Assembly: GCF_004359215.1 (NCBI RefSeq)
Contig: NC_090620.1
Location: forward strand, 1,766,889 to 1,789,067
Reading direction: 5' to 3'
DNA length: 22,179 nt
Source: Bremia lactucae
Taxonomy: Eukaryota; Oomycota; Peronosporomycetes; Peronosporales; Peronosporaceae
Shown here: one piece after another, positions 1 to 8,740 of the stretch
Layout of the letters: each line of letters starts with the position of its first letter
Position numbering within the stretch: position 1 is the first letter of the stretch
Notes under the pieces: model-generated
The model's input: the letters and a program-made list of their open reading frames with translations, nothing else
Database searches by the model: none
What the model was told of the DNA's origin: nothing
Made by a program: the position numbers and the translations under genes

Positions 1-336
1 CTTAAGACAAGTAGACTTAAGAGGGTACAATGAAAACTGTATTAAATATAGTTAAGTGTCTCTTGTTCTATCTTTGTAATGCCAACTTAACTATAACCTA
101 ATACTAAACATGTAAATGAATTCTTATCTCTATCTTATCTTGTAACTCTCTTTGATTACTCCTGCAGCTGATTAGTCTGCGGAATAAATAGATATAATGG
201 CCTAACCTATTTATGGATAAGAATTCTGAATATAACTATATAAAGTAATATCCTCCAAATATTATCTACCTTTTAGATAATATATTAATTAACAACCTTT
301 AAGTGTTAATTTCATGTAACGAAACACCCCGTTACA
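1..336 (-). mobile_element. LTR copy 1 (inverted, cut by window start)
   Basis: This segment is the reverse complement of the LTR at 3427-3909 over its first ~367 bases, with matching blocks from the CTTAAG at position 1 (equivalent to about 3793) to the terminal CCCCGTTACA at 327-336. The 5' end of the LTR is therefore at 336 and it reads leftwards out of the window. The terminal 22 bases (315-336) form a small hairpin, TGTAACG paired with CGTTACA. It lacks ~32 bp present in the other copy after the AAAGG block. The LTR ends, TG...CA, fit an LTR retrotransposon; whether it is copia or gypsy cannot be told because no internal coding region is attached. Confidence 0.8.
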
Positions 337-464
337 CAGGACGCACGCAGGTGTGTCGGTGTGTCCGCAGCGATTTCCTTAAAAAATTAAGTCGACATAT
401 AAAAATATCTTTATATATTTTAGCATTTAATTCTACTTCAATATTGTCAACAAAATAATAGAAA
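337..464. other. Unassigned AT-rich spacer
   Basis: No coding potential recognised. It holds a short GTGTGTCGGTGTGTCC near-repeat next to the LTR end and an AT-rich palindromic stretch around 400-422. Probably decayed sequence between insertions. Confidence 0.4.
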
Positions 465-616
465 TAGCAGCTTCAAATAACATTGTAAGCTTCTTCAGTA
501 TTTAAAGATATTTCTAATCAATTATTGAACAAAAATATTTTTAAATACTGAAGAGCAATTATTGATCAAAAATATATTTTAATACTGAAGAGCTTACAAT
601 GTTATTTAAGCTGCTA
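465..616. repeat. Fold-back / MITE-like palindromic element
   Basis: The left arm (465 to about 523, starting TAGCAGCTTCAAATAACATT) pairs with the reverse complement of the right arm (about 558-616, read as TAGCAGCTTAAATAACATT), with only scattered mismatches and single-base indels over nearly 60 bases. Both outer ends finish in TA, which may be a TA target duplication of the mariner/Stowaway kind. The centre holds two adjacent direct copies of ~37 bp (519-555 and 556-592), both beginning CAATTATTGA and ending ACTGAAGAG. It has no coding capacity. The arms are seen directly; the MITE label is inference. Confidence 0.75.
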
Positions 617-1104
617 ATTTAATGATTTTTGTTTTTAAACTTAGGTTTAATTTCATTCAAGCTTATTGTATAATGATCGTTTATCTAGTTCATCTAACAT
701 TGTGTACTTGTATTGTATGAAATATTGATAGTCATTAGTCTCAATAGGCTCCATAAGCTCTTGGCGCAACTTGAAGGAGTTCGAATAACGCCTCCCCACG
801 ACACGCTTTCCTGCTGTAGTAACGTTGCGCACGAAGACCGTGTATATGGTATATCAATATCCCTTACCACCTCCTTCAAAGCACAATCATGTCGCTGCTC
901 TCAAACTCCTTTGGGGCCGTAATCGCAACCGAGATGGAGTCTTCATCAATCATTTGCCAACCACAACGAGAAGCGCGATGTAAAATGCGGACCGGTGGAC
1001 ACACTGCAAAATGCTAATCGTAACTATGCGCAACCGATTAGCAGTCAAGCGTGCAAATCGACTTCGCGGACCTCGTCCTTAGACTCTGACGGCACGACAG
1101 ACTG
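617..1104. other. Unassigned region
   Basis: Short open stretches exist on both strands around 694-922 but none resembles a protein family I know, and they overlap antisense to each other, so neither is called. No promoter, RNA gene or clear repeat was seen. The right end runs into the degenerate gypsy LTR piece, so part of this may be interior or LTR sequence of the same minus-oriented element. Confidence 0.3.
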
Positions 1105-1172
1105 TTAGTAAAACACAACCCCTAAACCAAATTCGGAATCGGGACTGTGTAACATTAGGCAACTTACACAAA
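1105..1172 (-). mobile_element. Degenerate gypsy LTR terminus
   Basis: Read on the minus strand, this gives a decayed version of the LTR start seen at 3160 and 16072. The clearest part is 1144-1165, equivalent to AGTTGCC(C)TAATGTTACACAG, followed by weaker matches to the next ~40 bases. The outermost TGTAAC is not preserved. It is the inverted counterpart of the piece at 3160-3246 on the other side of the LINE remnant. Confidence 0.5.
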
Positions 1173-1499
1173 ACATCGCAACTCTGCCGCCTTCCAAGCA
1201 CGATTGTCTGTCTGACAACTTTGGATGAGTCCGAAGTTCATGATTCCGATTAAAAAAGCTGTTGCGAAATAAAAAAGTTATTTACTGAAGGTGTATTTAC
1301 ATAACGAAGTGCCGATGGCACGCTCAGGGGGTTCATCGTCCTCATAGGCTGTAATTATGGATTTTTCGGGTGAGGTACGTTTACTAAAAAGGTGAGGTAC
1401 ATATACCGGCACCCTTTTTTAATTATACAAGTTATAGTAAAACATAATACATGTACTTAAATATTTGCATCTTTTATCGTTGATTCTAACTCAAATAAT
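1173..1499. other. Unassigned, with GGTGAGGTAC direct repeat
   Basis: No gene seen. The ten-base string GGTGAGGTAC occurs at 1369-1378 and 1391-1400, 22 bases apart, shortly before a run of T at 1411-1416. This may be the decayed 3' part of the LINE remnant that reads leftwards from 3157. Confidence 0.3.
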
Positions 1500-2040
1500 T
1501 TTAACAACAAAATTTGTGGATGAGGTTTATATCAAAAATTCGTGCACAACTGGGATGAAAGGTGTTTAGCGCAATCAAGTGTATACTTGGACAGGTTGAG
1601 CTATGCGCCAGACCTGTCGCAGTTCTCCGCCATAACCATAATCTGGGCTTGCAAGTTCGCCCATTAGCTACCCAGAAGCTTCGAGTTGTCGACAAAGAAC
1701 GTGCTCATGGCGGTGTTGTAAGCGTTAAGACACACGCCAATATTCCACATGAACCGCAGCAGGTTGCCAAGAGGCTCGATGAGCAGTATAAATAGGAGCG
1801 CAGACAACAGATCGCATTGCTTCACGGGTTGAATACAACGCGGAATGAATGCTCTGCTTGACGACAAGATACGCTTGAGGAACCGCGTAAACGCAGCTGG
1901 ATCCATTGCGTAAGCTGCTTATCGAAACCCGTCCGAGTTGACTCGACTAAAATATTTCTCGAAACCCAGAGAAACAGCGCGTACAGATCTTCCCCTTCTC
2001 TTGTCACAAGGTCGTGCACGTCAGCGTGAAAGCGATAGGA
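1500..2040 (-). pseudogene. LINE reverse transcriptase fragment (LINE-1 remnant of window)
   Basis: Several minus-strand frames together match a non-LTR reverse transcriptase of the same family as the copy at 6788-8740. Shared pieces include an HDLVT...DLYALFL stretch near 2015, KRILSSSRAF near 1875, LLSALLFILLIEPLGNLL near 1810-1760 and the catalytic loop near 1690. The usual FADD box reads FVDN, so the second aspartate is lost. Stops and frame changes break the sequence, and it is truncated after the catalytic loop. The sequence joins the endonuclease piece with almost no linker, meaning several hundred bases between EN and RT are deleted around 2040-2060. Confidence 0.8.
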
Positions 2041-2048
2041 GAGATGGA

Positions 2049-2830
2049 TTAATCGAACTTTGATGAAGCCTTTCTGTATGGATACATCAAATCAGCTAGA
2101 TCGGGCTGTACTATAGCGCTTTCGCCATGGCAGAAGCTCACACTGTATTCTAGGTGATCGCTAGAATGCTTCGCCAGCAAATTCATATTAGTGTGCGAAA
2201 AGCGACTCCTGCATATATATATATGTATATATATGTAGTCTATCCTAGGAAGAGAACCAGTAAATAGTCGCATGGTGTCATAATAAGTTTTCCATGCACA
2301 CGAGGCAACTGCCTACTTGGGTCATAGCGCAGGACGGGAAAAAAACAGCCAAATCTAGAATTAATGGGACTGTTCAAGTCGCCCAATATCAAGTATGTCG
2401 CATTATCTTCGAACTCCTCGGATTACAAACTCGATAAAATGTTGAATTTCTTGCCGGCCGACGGGTGCATACACGTTGTGAATATAAATACGGGAGCTCG
2501 CCCGATAATCAACTTTCACGACAAAGTAGCGACCGGCGTTTGATCAGCCAGATATATCGACAGCCATCTCAAAGCAAGGAAAATCGGGGCGGAGAGAACT
2601 CCATTGCTTCTTCCTCGTATAGGTCGATGCTGCAGGTAGTTTGGGTTGTTCACAAAGAAAGACCTTGTGCTTAAATATCGAGTCTAGATAAATATTACAG
2701 TTGGATATATTTGTAACGACACCGACGTTTATTTCTTGAACACACGACACTGAGCAATCGGAGAGCATGCTTTATATAAATAGGTGGCCTTTCTTCTCAA
2801 CGTCGTTCGCACACAATTCGAGCACTGGCG
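2049..2830 (-). pseudogene. LINE AP-type endonuclease remnant
   Basis: Minus-strand frames read the landmarks of the APE-like endonuclease used by LINEs to nick target DNA. In order they are CVQE (near 2738, catalytic Glu present), IYIHNVYAPV (near 2470), GDLN (2383-2372, catalytic Asp/Asn kept), PRIDYI (near 2246) and SDH (near 2160). Order and spacing fit the domain, but the pieces lie in different frames with stops between them. A (TA)n microsatellite at about 2213-2236 lies inside the PRIDYI region and has probably expanded after insertion. Upstream is ORF1; downstream is RT. Confidence 0.8.
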
Positions 2831-2860
2831 TTGCTCAATATTGACCAAGCCTTGAATGTT

Positions 2861-3157
2861 TTAGTAATTACGAGCCAAACTGCTACTCTCTCCAACTCGC
2901 CATTTACAAAAATGGAGCTGGAGCACCCAAGAGTCTTTCGGGAAAAAGTTATCGAGCTTGCAAATTTCTTCAAGGTCGTCCAACAAATAACCTTGCCATT
3001 GAGCTTCGCTCCGTTGCTGTATGCAGAGCAGCCCGAAAAGTGATGGCGCGAGACGCAGGAACGAATTTGGATGAAAATTTACGCGTAGTGCGCTTGGATC
3101 CATGTCCCGTGATGTTCTGGATCCGTAGTCCTTTTTGGAAAGTGTCGATGCAATCAA
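2861..3157 (-). pseudogene. LINE ORF1 (gag-like) C-terminal remnant
   Basis: A 98-residue minus-strand open frame. Its block HPNSFLRLAPSLFGLLCIQQ followed by WQGYLL aligns with HPNALLQTLRSCVGAQCIKQ and WQGCLL in the ORF1 remnant near 12650, so this is the same ORF1 family. It sits directly upstream of the endonuclease, which is the normal ORF1-ORF2 order of a LINE. The N-terminal majority is missing; the element is cut at 3158-3160 where a gypsy LTR piece begins. ORF1 proteins of LINEs usually bind the element RNA; nothing here tests that. Confidence 0.65.
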
Positions 3158-3159
3158 TA

Positions 3160-3246
3160 TGTAACGGGCTAAAGTTGCCCTAATGTTACACAGTCCCCAT
3201 TAAGTACATTTGGTCCTTAAGGGGATGGTCAATTACTAAATAATAG
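3160..3246 (+). mobile_element. Gypsy LTR 5' terminus, cut by gap
   Basis: Starts TGTAACGGGCTAAAGTTGCC and aligns base by base with the LTR start at 16072 (TGTAACAAGCTAAGTTGCCG), continuing through GTTACACA, TTAAGTA and ATGGTCAA blocks. It stops at the run of N. It is in the orientation opposite to the fragment at about 1105-1172. Confidence 0.75.
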
Positions 3247-3346
3247 NNNNNNNNNNNNNNNNNNNNNNNNNNNNNNNNNNNNNNNNNNNNNNNNNNNNNN
3301 NNNNNNNNNNNNNNNNNNNNNNNNNNNNNNNNNNNNNNNNNNNNNN
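3247..3346. other. Assembly gap (100 N)
   Basis: Exactly 100 unknown bases, the conventional size for a gap of unknown length. The relation of 3246 to 3347 is not established by sequence. Confidence 0.99.
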
Positions 3347-3426
3347 GTATTGATTGGTTGATTCAAGTTTAAATCAACCCCCCAATCGTTGCTAGACACG
3401 ATTGGGCGGTGCGCATGAAGGCGCTA
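3347..3426. repeat. Two adjacent perfect hairpins
   Basis: GGTTGATT (3356-3363) pairs with AATCAACC (3372-3379), and immediately after it CCCAATCGT (3381-3389) pairs with ACGATTGGG (3398-3406) around an 8-base loop. The region lies between the gap and the LTR start and has no other recognised content. Confidence 0.6.
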
Positions 3427-3909
3427 TGTAACGGGGTGTATCGTTACATGAAATTAACACTTAAAGGAACCACAACATTATATAGTTGATGATTTCAGGT
3501 TGTTAATTAATATATTATCTAAAAGGTAGATAATATTTGGAGGATATAACTTTATACAGTAATATTCAGAATTCTTATCCATATATAGGTATAGACCATT
3601 ATATCTATTTATTCCGCAGACTAATCAGCTGTAGAAGTAATCAAAGAGAGTTACAAGATAAGATAGATAAAAATTCATTTACATGTTTAGTATTAGGTTA
3701 TAGTTAAGTCAGCATTTACAAAGATAGATTAAGAGACACTTAACTATATTAATACAGTTTTCATTTTACCCTCTTAAGTTAACTTGTCTTAAGAGAAGTC
3801 TTCCTCTACACGTACAGTGTACGTCACCTAACGTAAGGCACCACTCACAACTGAAGCAGTGTGAAGTGGACTTGTACTGAAACAGTACAAGTCGTAGTGC
3901 CCCGTTACA
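3427..3909 (+). mobile_element. LTR copy 2 (complete, 483 bp)
   Basis: Begins TGTAACGGGG and ends CCCCGTTACA, a perfect 10-base terminal inverted repeat with TG...CA ends. The first 22 bases fold back on themselves (TGTAACG with CGTTACA). Near the 3' end GACTTGTACTG (3869-3879) pairs perfectly with CAGTACAAGTC (3883-3893) across an AAA loop. The five bases on either side (CGCTA and CTTCT) do not match, so there is no target-site duplication and it cannot be a simple solo LTR; a rearrangement or a missing interior is needed. Immediately downstream is interrupted SINE sequence. Confidence 0.85.
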
Positions 3910-4069
3910 CTTCTGATATACTTTTTGCCGCAATTTTGGATAGCATCAAAGTACCAGACATCCGCAATATCATCCCACGTTTAGTATTTCTTACATCAGA
4001 CGTCAGACAAAGTCGAGCAAGTACACTAATGCACGTGATCTATAGCGATGTTAGTGACACTATAGTGAA
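3910..4069 (+). mobile_element. SINE 3' body fragment, cut by the LTR
   Basis: The block GCATCAAAGTA.CAGACATCCGCAATAT and following bases match the 3' half of the SINE units at 4419 and 15326. It begins exactly at the LTR boundary, so the LTR (or a rearrangement ending at it) removed the head of this unit. Confidence 0.75.
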
Positions 4070-4418
4070 GCCCGTGTGGATCAGTGGCAGAGCATCTATC
4101 TTGTAAGCAGAAGGTTCCGGATTTAATTCCGAGCGGAGGCATGCAAGGATGGGCTGCTTGTGCCGTCGCATCCCCGAGAGTGCGGACACGGCTAGAAGAG
4201 GCTGTTGTTGCTGCTCGGGCGATACTAAGAAAGTGGTGTCGGACATCCCTTAGAAAGTTGGGACCACTAAAAGTGAAATTACCTGCGGATGTCTTCTACT
4301 TTGATGCAATCCAAAATTGCATTGACAAGTGTAGACTGAATTTAATGAAAATGGCGCGAGAATAGTAGCAATATGAAATACATATCATTTATAGCGAGGT
4401 AGATAACATACCGGTGAA
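4070..4418 (+). mobile_element. tRNA-derived SINE unit 1
   Basis: The head starts GCCCGTGTGGATCAGTGGCA, a degraded A box, then CTTGTAA in anticodon-loop position and a decayed B box near 4121-4136. The body follows with TGGGCTGCTTGTGCCGTCGC, GTGCGGACACGG and GTTGTTGCTGCTCGGGCGAT, the last shared with the other units. SINEs of this type are transcribed by RNA polymerase III from the internal A and B boxes and mobilised by LINE machinery. The head-to-head distance to the next unit is 349 bp. Confidence 0.8.
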
Positions 4419-4777
4419 GCCTGTGTGGCTCAGTGGCAGAGCATCCGTCTTGCAAACAGAAGGTCCCCGGTTCAATCCTGGGCGGAGGATTGCATGGATG
4501 GGCTGCTTCTGTCATCGCATCGTCCGAAAGTGCGGACACGGTCAGAAAAGGCGATTGTTGCTGCTCGGGCGATACTGAGAAAGTCGCGCCGTCATTTTCA
4601 TTAAATTCAGTCTACACTTTGTCAATGCAATTTTATATTGCATCAAAGTAGCAGACATCCGCAATATAATTCCATTTAGTAAGCCTTTTCCGAAGGGAAG
4701 TTCGACCTGGAATGGCAAGTACAGTAGCGATATAAAATACACGTCATTTTAAGCGAGGTGGGTTACATACCGGTGAA
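4419..4777 (+). mobile_element. tRNA-derived SINE unit 2
   Basis: Best preserved head: A box TGGCTCAGTGG, loop CTTGCAA (TGC where most copies have TGT), B box GGTTCAATCC at 4469-4478. The body repeats the unit 1 blocks. The end reads GGTTACATACCGGTGAAG and runs straight into the next, truncated head, 359 bp after this head starts. Confidence 0.85.
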
Positions 4778-4858
4778 GCCTGAGTGGCTCAGTTTAAAGG
4801 TTGTCTATATTACAAGAAGTTAGACAAAGGGACGTTTCAATCTACTTAGCTAACGAAT
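4778..4858 (+). mobile_element. Truncated SINE head plus 3' tail
   Basis: The third head stops just after the A box (GCCTGAGTGGCTCAG) and is followed by TTTAAAGGTTGTCTATAT and then CAATCTACTTAGCT. The copy at 15641 breaks off at the same point and has the same kind of tail (TTAAAGGTGTATATAT, then CAATCTACCTGGCT). This looks like the real 3' end of the element rather than random truncation. Confidence 0.7.
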
Positions 4859-4975
4859 GCTAAATGTAACAGATGCTGTGGTGCATATGAACTTAAGTCG
4901 TAGCCGTGTTCGATGCAGCGTTCTTCGATGCGCCTTCCGAATAAAAAAGACATAGATATACCCCTCTACGAACTA
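4859..4975. other. Unassigned spacer
   Basis: No feature recognised; probably the 3' flank of the minus-strand peptidase-like ORF. Confidence 0.3.
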
Positions 4976-6261
4976 TTAATGAACGTGAAGCGGAAAGTCG
5001 TAATCATGTCCAGAACATAGAAACCTTACGGTTAGAAGACCCGCATATGTGGACCTTGAGTGTACAGATGAACATGATCGTCCGTGCCCATATCTGGTGT
5101 CCGATCCCAGAGTTAACACCATCTTCAAGAACGAGGACGTCTTCCTCAGGGGTGACCTCCATGGCAAAGCAATGGGCGCGCATATTGCGCTTGGACCCGC
5201 AGACAAGGTAGACACCAGGTGGAAGCACACGAACGCCCTTGCTATCAGGGAGGATACGCCTCACACTTGCCATAGGGCCTGCACCGCCTCCGTCGCAAAG
5301 GCTCTTGCGAAGAGCCGCGATGCTGACTTCTACCCCACAGCAAGGACCGCTGTGGGGCAGTAGCGCGCAATCTCGCGCGTCCGGTGGAAGCCGTCATGAA
5401 GTGGAACATTGGCGGCAATTGCGTCCTGCAGATATCCCTTCTTGATTGCTGGAATCGATCTCTCTCATTCTGGTTGCCGAGGAGATCAAATGCCATCTGG
5501 ATAGCGTGTACTAAGCACGCATTGTCATCCCCGTCGACAATTGCACTGTAGGCGCGACCGTTTCGGATGACATAGGCATGATACGGGACTTCGCGGTTGG
5601 AATGACGGAGCAATTACGCGTCTAGCTTCGTAAGAAGGTTCTCAAGCCATCTATTACCAGTTGGTCTCGCAGTAATCAAGTCGAATCCGAATCGTCAACC
5701 CAGGACACAAGGTATTCAACTCCAGTCTCCATATACCGCCGGTCCGCAATGCAGTCGACGTCATGGCGTTCCTTTGATGATGCCTCTCGCCAAGTACGCT
5801 TAACCGGACGCATTACTGGAGTTGTTCAGCTGTGCGTTTTGTAACGCGTTCGCAGGGACAAGAGGCACTGGACCTGAAATCACTCCAGCCTGTGCCATGG
5901 CTTGTGGAGTTTAATTCGGGGTTGGCTGGCCTCTTAGCTGGGCGTGAGCGCCACCCCTAATGGTGCCCAAATCGACAGCGCTGACCGCGGATCCGCCACT
6001 GTCAGGTCCGCACGCCGTCAAAAACGACCGACATAGCGTCCGGGCTGGCTAGTAGAAGCTCGGACTGGTCCGTCGATGCGGGGTTCCCAGAGCAGCTCCG
6101 CAGTCCGAGGCTAGTGGCATTACGCCACAGCCGCCAGACTCTTCGTCCTCACTGAGACCAGCCTCGGCCAAGCTGTTAGGCGGAATCTCCCCCTGACAGA
6201 TGCCCCTCGTTACCCTTGCGACCGCATACGATGGCATCAGTGCCCGCAGAGGAGAGCTCAC
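4976..6261 (-). pseudogene. Retroelement-type ORF with cysteine-peptidase-like segment, broken
   Basis: Minus-strand frames read in order: an acidic N-terminal part (6261-6049, containing AEAGLSEDEESGGCG), a proline-rich linker with stops, then 5613-5245 with VDGDDNACLVHAIQMAFDLL and RRDICRTQLPPMFHFMTAST, then after a frame change 5273-5004 with LPPGVYLVCGSKRNMRAHCF, VLVLEDGVNSGIG and a terminal KVSMFW block. The order D..NACLVHAI then RAHCF is the Cys then His arrangement of papain/OTU-fold peptidases, and I recall similar ORFs repeated in oomycete genomes as retroelement proteins. Assignment to a peptidase family is inference. At least one frameshift and several stops make this copy non-functional. 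It lies just 3' of the LINE end at 6390. Confidence 0.6.
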
Positions 6262-6389
6262 CGTCGGGTCGACGAGACGTGGTCAGGCGAGGAGAAGATC
6301 TTGATCCATGAAAACGCGTCTTGAGCTTAAGCCGGCAAATCTAAAAGTGGGAGTAGTCGGAGAACCTCCAAACGAATAACGGTTCATTA
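6262..6389. other. Unassigned junction
   Basis: Sequence between the LINE ORF2 end and the peptidase-like ORF on the minus strand. No poly-A-like tail is evident. Confidence 0.3.
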
Positions 6390-6780
6390 TCAACCGGAAG
6401 TTATAGGGAGACGGATTTCGGTAATATTAGGACGTAATTCGGTATACCGACTGAAAATCGGTTTAGACTGCAACATTCTCACAACCACAGTGAGGTGCGT
6501 CGAATCCTCGCTGTCGTACAACCGGCGTTTAAAAACCGGAGGTGCGCGGTAAAGGTCGTTAGGACCACGTGAAGAGCAGGGCGCACCGGCGTGGGCTGTC
6601 GCCTGTCAAACAGGCACCAATTTCGATCGGTGCAGAGAATCGGAAGCGTAACAGCATGGAGTAATGCGAAGTGTCGTTTACTACGCCGGAATCGTCGATC
6701 CAGGCATCACACACGCACAGCTTTCTCGCCAAGACGATATCATGTCACTTCGGTCGCACGCAAAGAAGCGGTGCAACTAG
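6390..6780 (-). pseudogene. LINE ORF2 extreme C-terminus
   Basis: The minus strand reads TDRNWCLFDRRQPTPVRPAL, then a TTFTAHLRFL block, and further upstream FFACDRSDM, across three frames with stops. In the oomycete LINE family this is the region after the C-terminal zinc knuckle, ending in a short tail. It is in the same orientation as the endonuclease part at 9555-10150, but the RT core between them is reversed. Recognition of the TDRN..LFD.RQPTP block is from family memory. Confidence 0.65.
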
Positions 6781-6787
6781 CTGGAAC

Positions 6788-8740
6788 AAAGTTCGATCCA
6801 TTCACCATCATATCCGGTTCCTTGCGGATCAACAAGACATGGTCACAAGTCGCGACGACGATGCGTATGCGCTCTTTCTGGACTTTCAGAAGGCATTTGA
6901 TCGCGTCAATTGGGACTACATATTCCAGCTGATCGAGCGCATGGGTTTCGACAGAGCGTCTCTCCAATGAATCAAGCTGCTGTACACCGCCTGCAAGCGC
7001 ATTTTGTCATCATCCAGAACATTCAGCCCGCACTGCACCCAATAAGAGGAGCGACGCAAGGTGACCCGTTGTCTGTTCTGCTCTTCGTATTGACGATAGC
7101 CGCTTGGCATCTTGCCGCGCTCGCATGAGGAGTACGATGTGTGTCTCAATGCGAACCACACTGCTACGAGCATCTTCTTTGCAGACGGCTCAACTCTTTT
7201 TAGTGGCTCGAAACCAAGCCTACATGTCCGACTGAAGATCATAGAGGAGCACTGCGAAGGCTCTAACGCGAAGCTGAACGTATTCAAGTCCGTACTTCTG
7301 GCGCTGCATCGGAACCACGTCTCTCCTTGCTTTCTGGAGTGCGTGTGGTCAGTCGAACCGAAACTGTGAAGTGTCTTGGCATCTCGTTCGGCCAGTCACC
7401 AGTCGTGGACTTCATCGTTGACTTTCTGGATCAACGCTTCTACGACAGCTTCAAGATGTGGTAAAGACGCGCAAGGACACTTCGTGGCCGGCTTCTGGTG
7501 GCTCATAGAATCTCCCGTCTATGGCCTCACACAGCACGTCTCGATTCCTATTACAGTGGTGAAGCGGTGGCAGTCAATGCTGAATCGATTTGTTCTGAGT
7601 CGGAAGCACGACTGCGATGCGTCCCATGTCCAGCTCATTCCACGCGACTTCTTGTACCTGCCCAAGCGTGATGGTGGCCTTGGCATCCCGTTCTTAGATG
7701 CCCAGCTTCAACGACAGAGTATTTCACTGCTGCTGCAGTTCATTCCTGCGGCAACCAACGCAAGTTCTTGGAACTAGACGACCGCCAGCGTTGAGATGCT
7801 GACGTCGATACTTCCCCGATACGGGAAACGACATGCGTTAGAACTCCTTGTAATCTATCCGCTACTACATGGTGCAGTGATCTGGTGGTGCCTAGTCTCG
7901 CCGTGGTGGAAATCAACCTGGATTTGGTGGTACAAGACTCGGTGGGAGCGGACGTGGTATGACCTTCCGCCGCAACATCAAGCTGCATACGGTCTTCACC
8001 AGCCGGTCTGGTTTCATTCGGACGATGCACTTCTCTACGAATATACTGCACGACTCACACCAGCTTATCGCATCGACGATGTTTTTGGATGGCTCTTGAA
8101 CCGCAACACAGCTTTAGACTCCACGTGTCTAGAGTCTTCGGCGTGCGCTCACTGGCAGAGTTCCTGCTTGAAGGTTGTGCTGGCCAGCGCAGCGTGACTT
8201 CGTTCAACGGCACATCGACTTCACGCTCATGTCTACGACGCCTTGACAACAGGCCAAGACGCTGAGAGTGCTGTACACTGAAGCCACTCAGATCACCAAG
8301 CGTTTGACCGCACGAGCGTTTGTGCTTCATGCCCCGCTTCGCACCACGCACCTCCATATATCTGCGCTGTAGGATCAGCGCAAATTGTACTTGGTCCATG
8401 CACTTCCCCGGTCGGCCTTGCTTCCGGTGGTGTAGACGCCAGTAACACCGACAAACCTCAACCATTGACTGTTCACTCGCAGCGTGTGGGTCAAGAGCAG
8501 ATTATGTCGTTTATCAAATATAGGAAGCGTCTGCAAGTTACCTTGTCCCCAGTCTTCGAAGACTTGCAGTTTCATCCAGCGTTTCGCCATCTGCCCGTGC
8601 GCTCTCGGTCTGGTTCCTTGAAGCTGAACAGCACGCATTAAATATTGCATGCGTGACAGGTGCGACGCAATCGAGACAAAGAACATTGTTCTTCGAGTGC
8701 GCTCTTGCGGCCTAGCTATGGGCACGTCTGACAACCCTTT
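6788..8740 (+). pseudogene. LINE reverse transcriptase core to zinc knuckle, inverted relative to the rest of its element
   Basis: Plus-strand frames read continuously, with stops and shifts. The order is RSIHHHIRFLA (about 6791), YALFLDFQKAFDRVNWDY (about 6860-6915, first catalytic Asp at 6881), TRGA-type RGATQGDPLSVLLF (about 7048-7090), FADG (7178-7189, normally FADD, second Asp lost), and VKRWQSMLNRFVLSRKHD and LPKRDGGLGIPFL (7559-7700). Downstream thumb/linker blocks follow, and a CxxxxC-type knuckle remnant near 8650-8680 (CMRDRCDAIETK). Non-LTR RTs copy RNA primed at nicked target DNA. The missing RT N-terminus is found on the opposite strand at 8741-8956, and the missing C-terminus on the opposite strand at 6390-6780. 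Confidence 0.85.

Noticed and set aside
713..922. Open frame on plus strand with its antisense partner at 694-879.
   Set aside because: No family resemblance, mutual overlap on opposite strands and no supporting context.
1215..1245. Possible hammerhead-like core (GGATGAGTCCGAAG).
   Set aside because: There is no stem II loop between the GATGAG and GAAG parts and no flanking stems I/III; only a short hairpin remains.
2213..2236. (TA)n microsatellite as a regulatory element.
   Set aside because: It lies inside a decayed endonuclease and is ordinary slippage sequence.
3427..3909. Simple solo LTR.
   Set aside because: The flanking five bases do not match, so there is no target-site duplication.
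6671..6760. HSFLAK string resembling the LxLFLAK motif of oomycete Crinkler effectors.
   Set aside because: It lies far from a plausible start with signal context, and the real similarity in this stretch is antisense, to the LINE ORF2 C-terminus.
8375..8735. Lower part of the 193-codon minus-strand frame 8956-8375 as a protein.
   Set aside because: Only the part above 8735 is LINE RT in sense; the rest is antisense to the plus-strand RT C-terminus.
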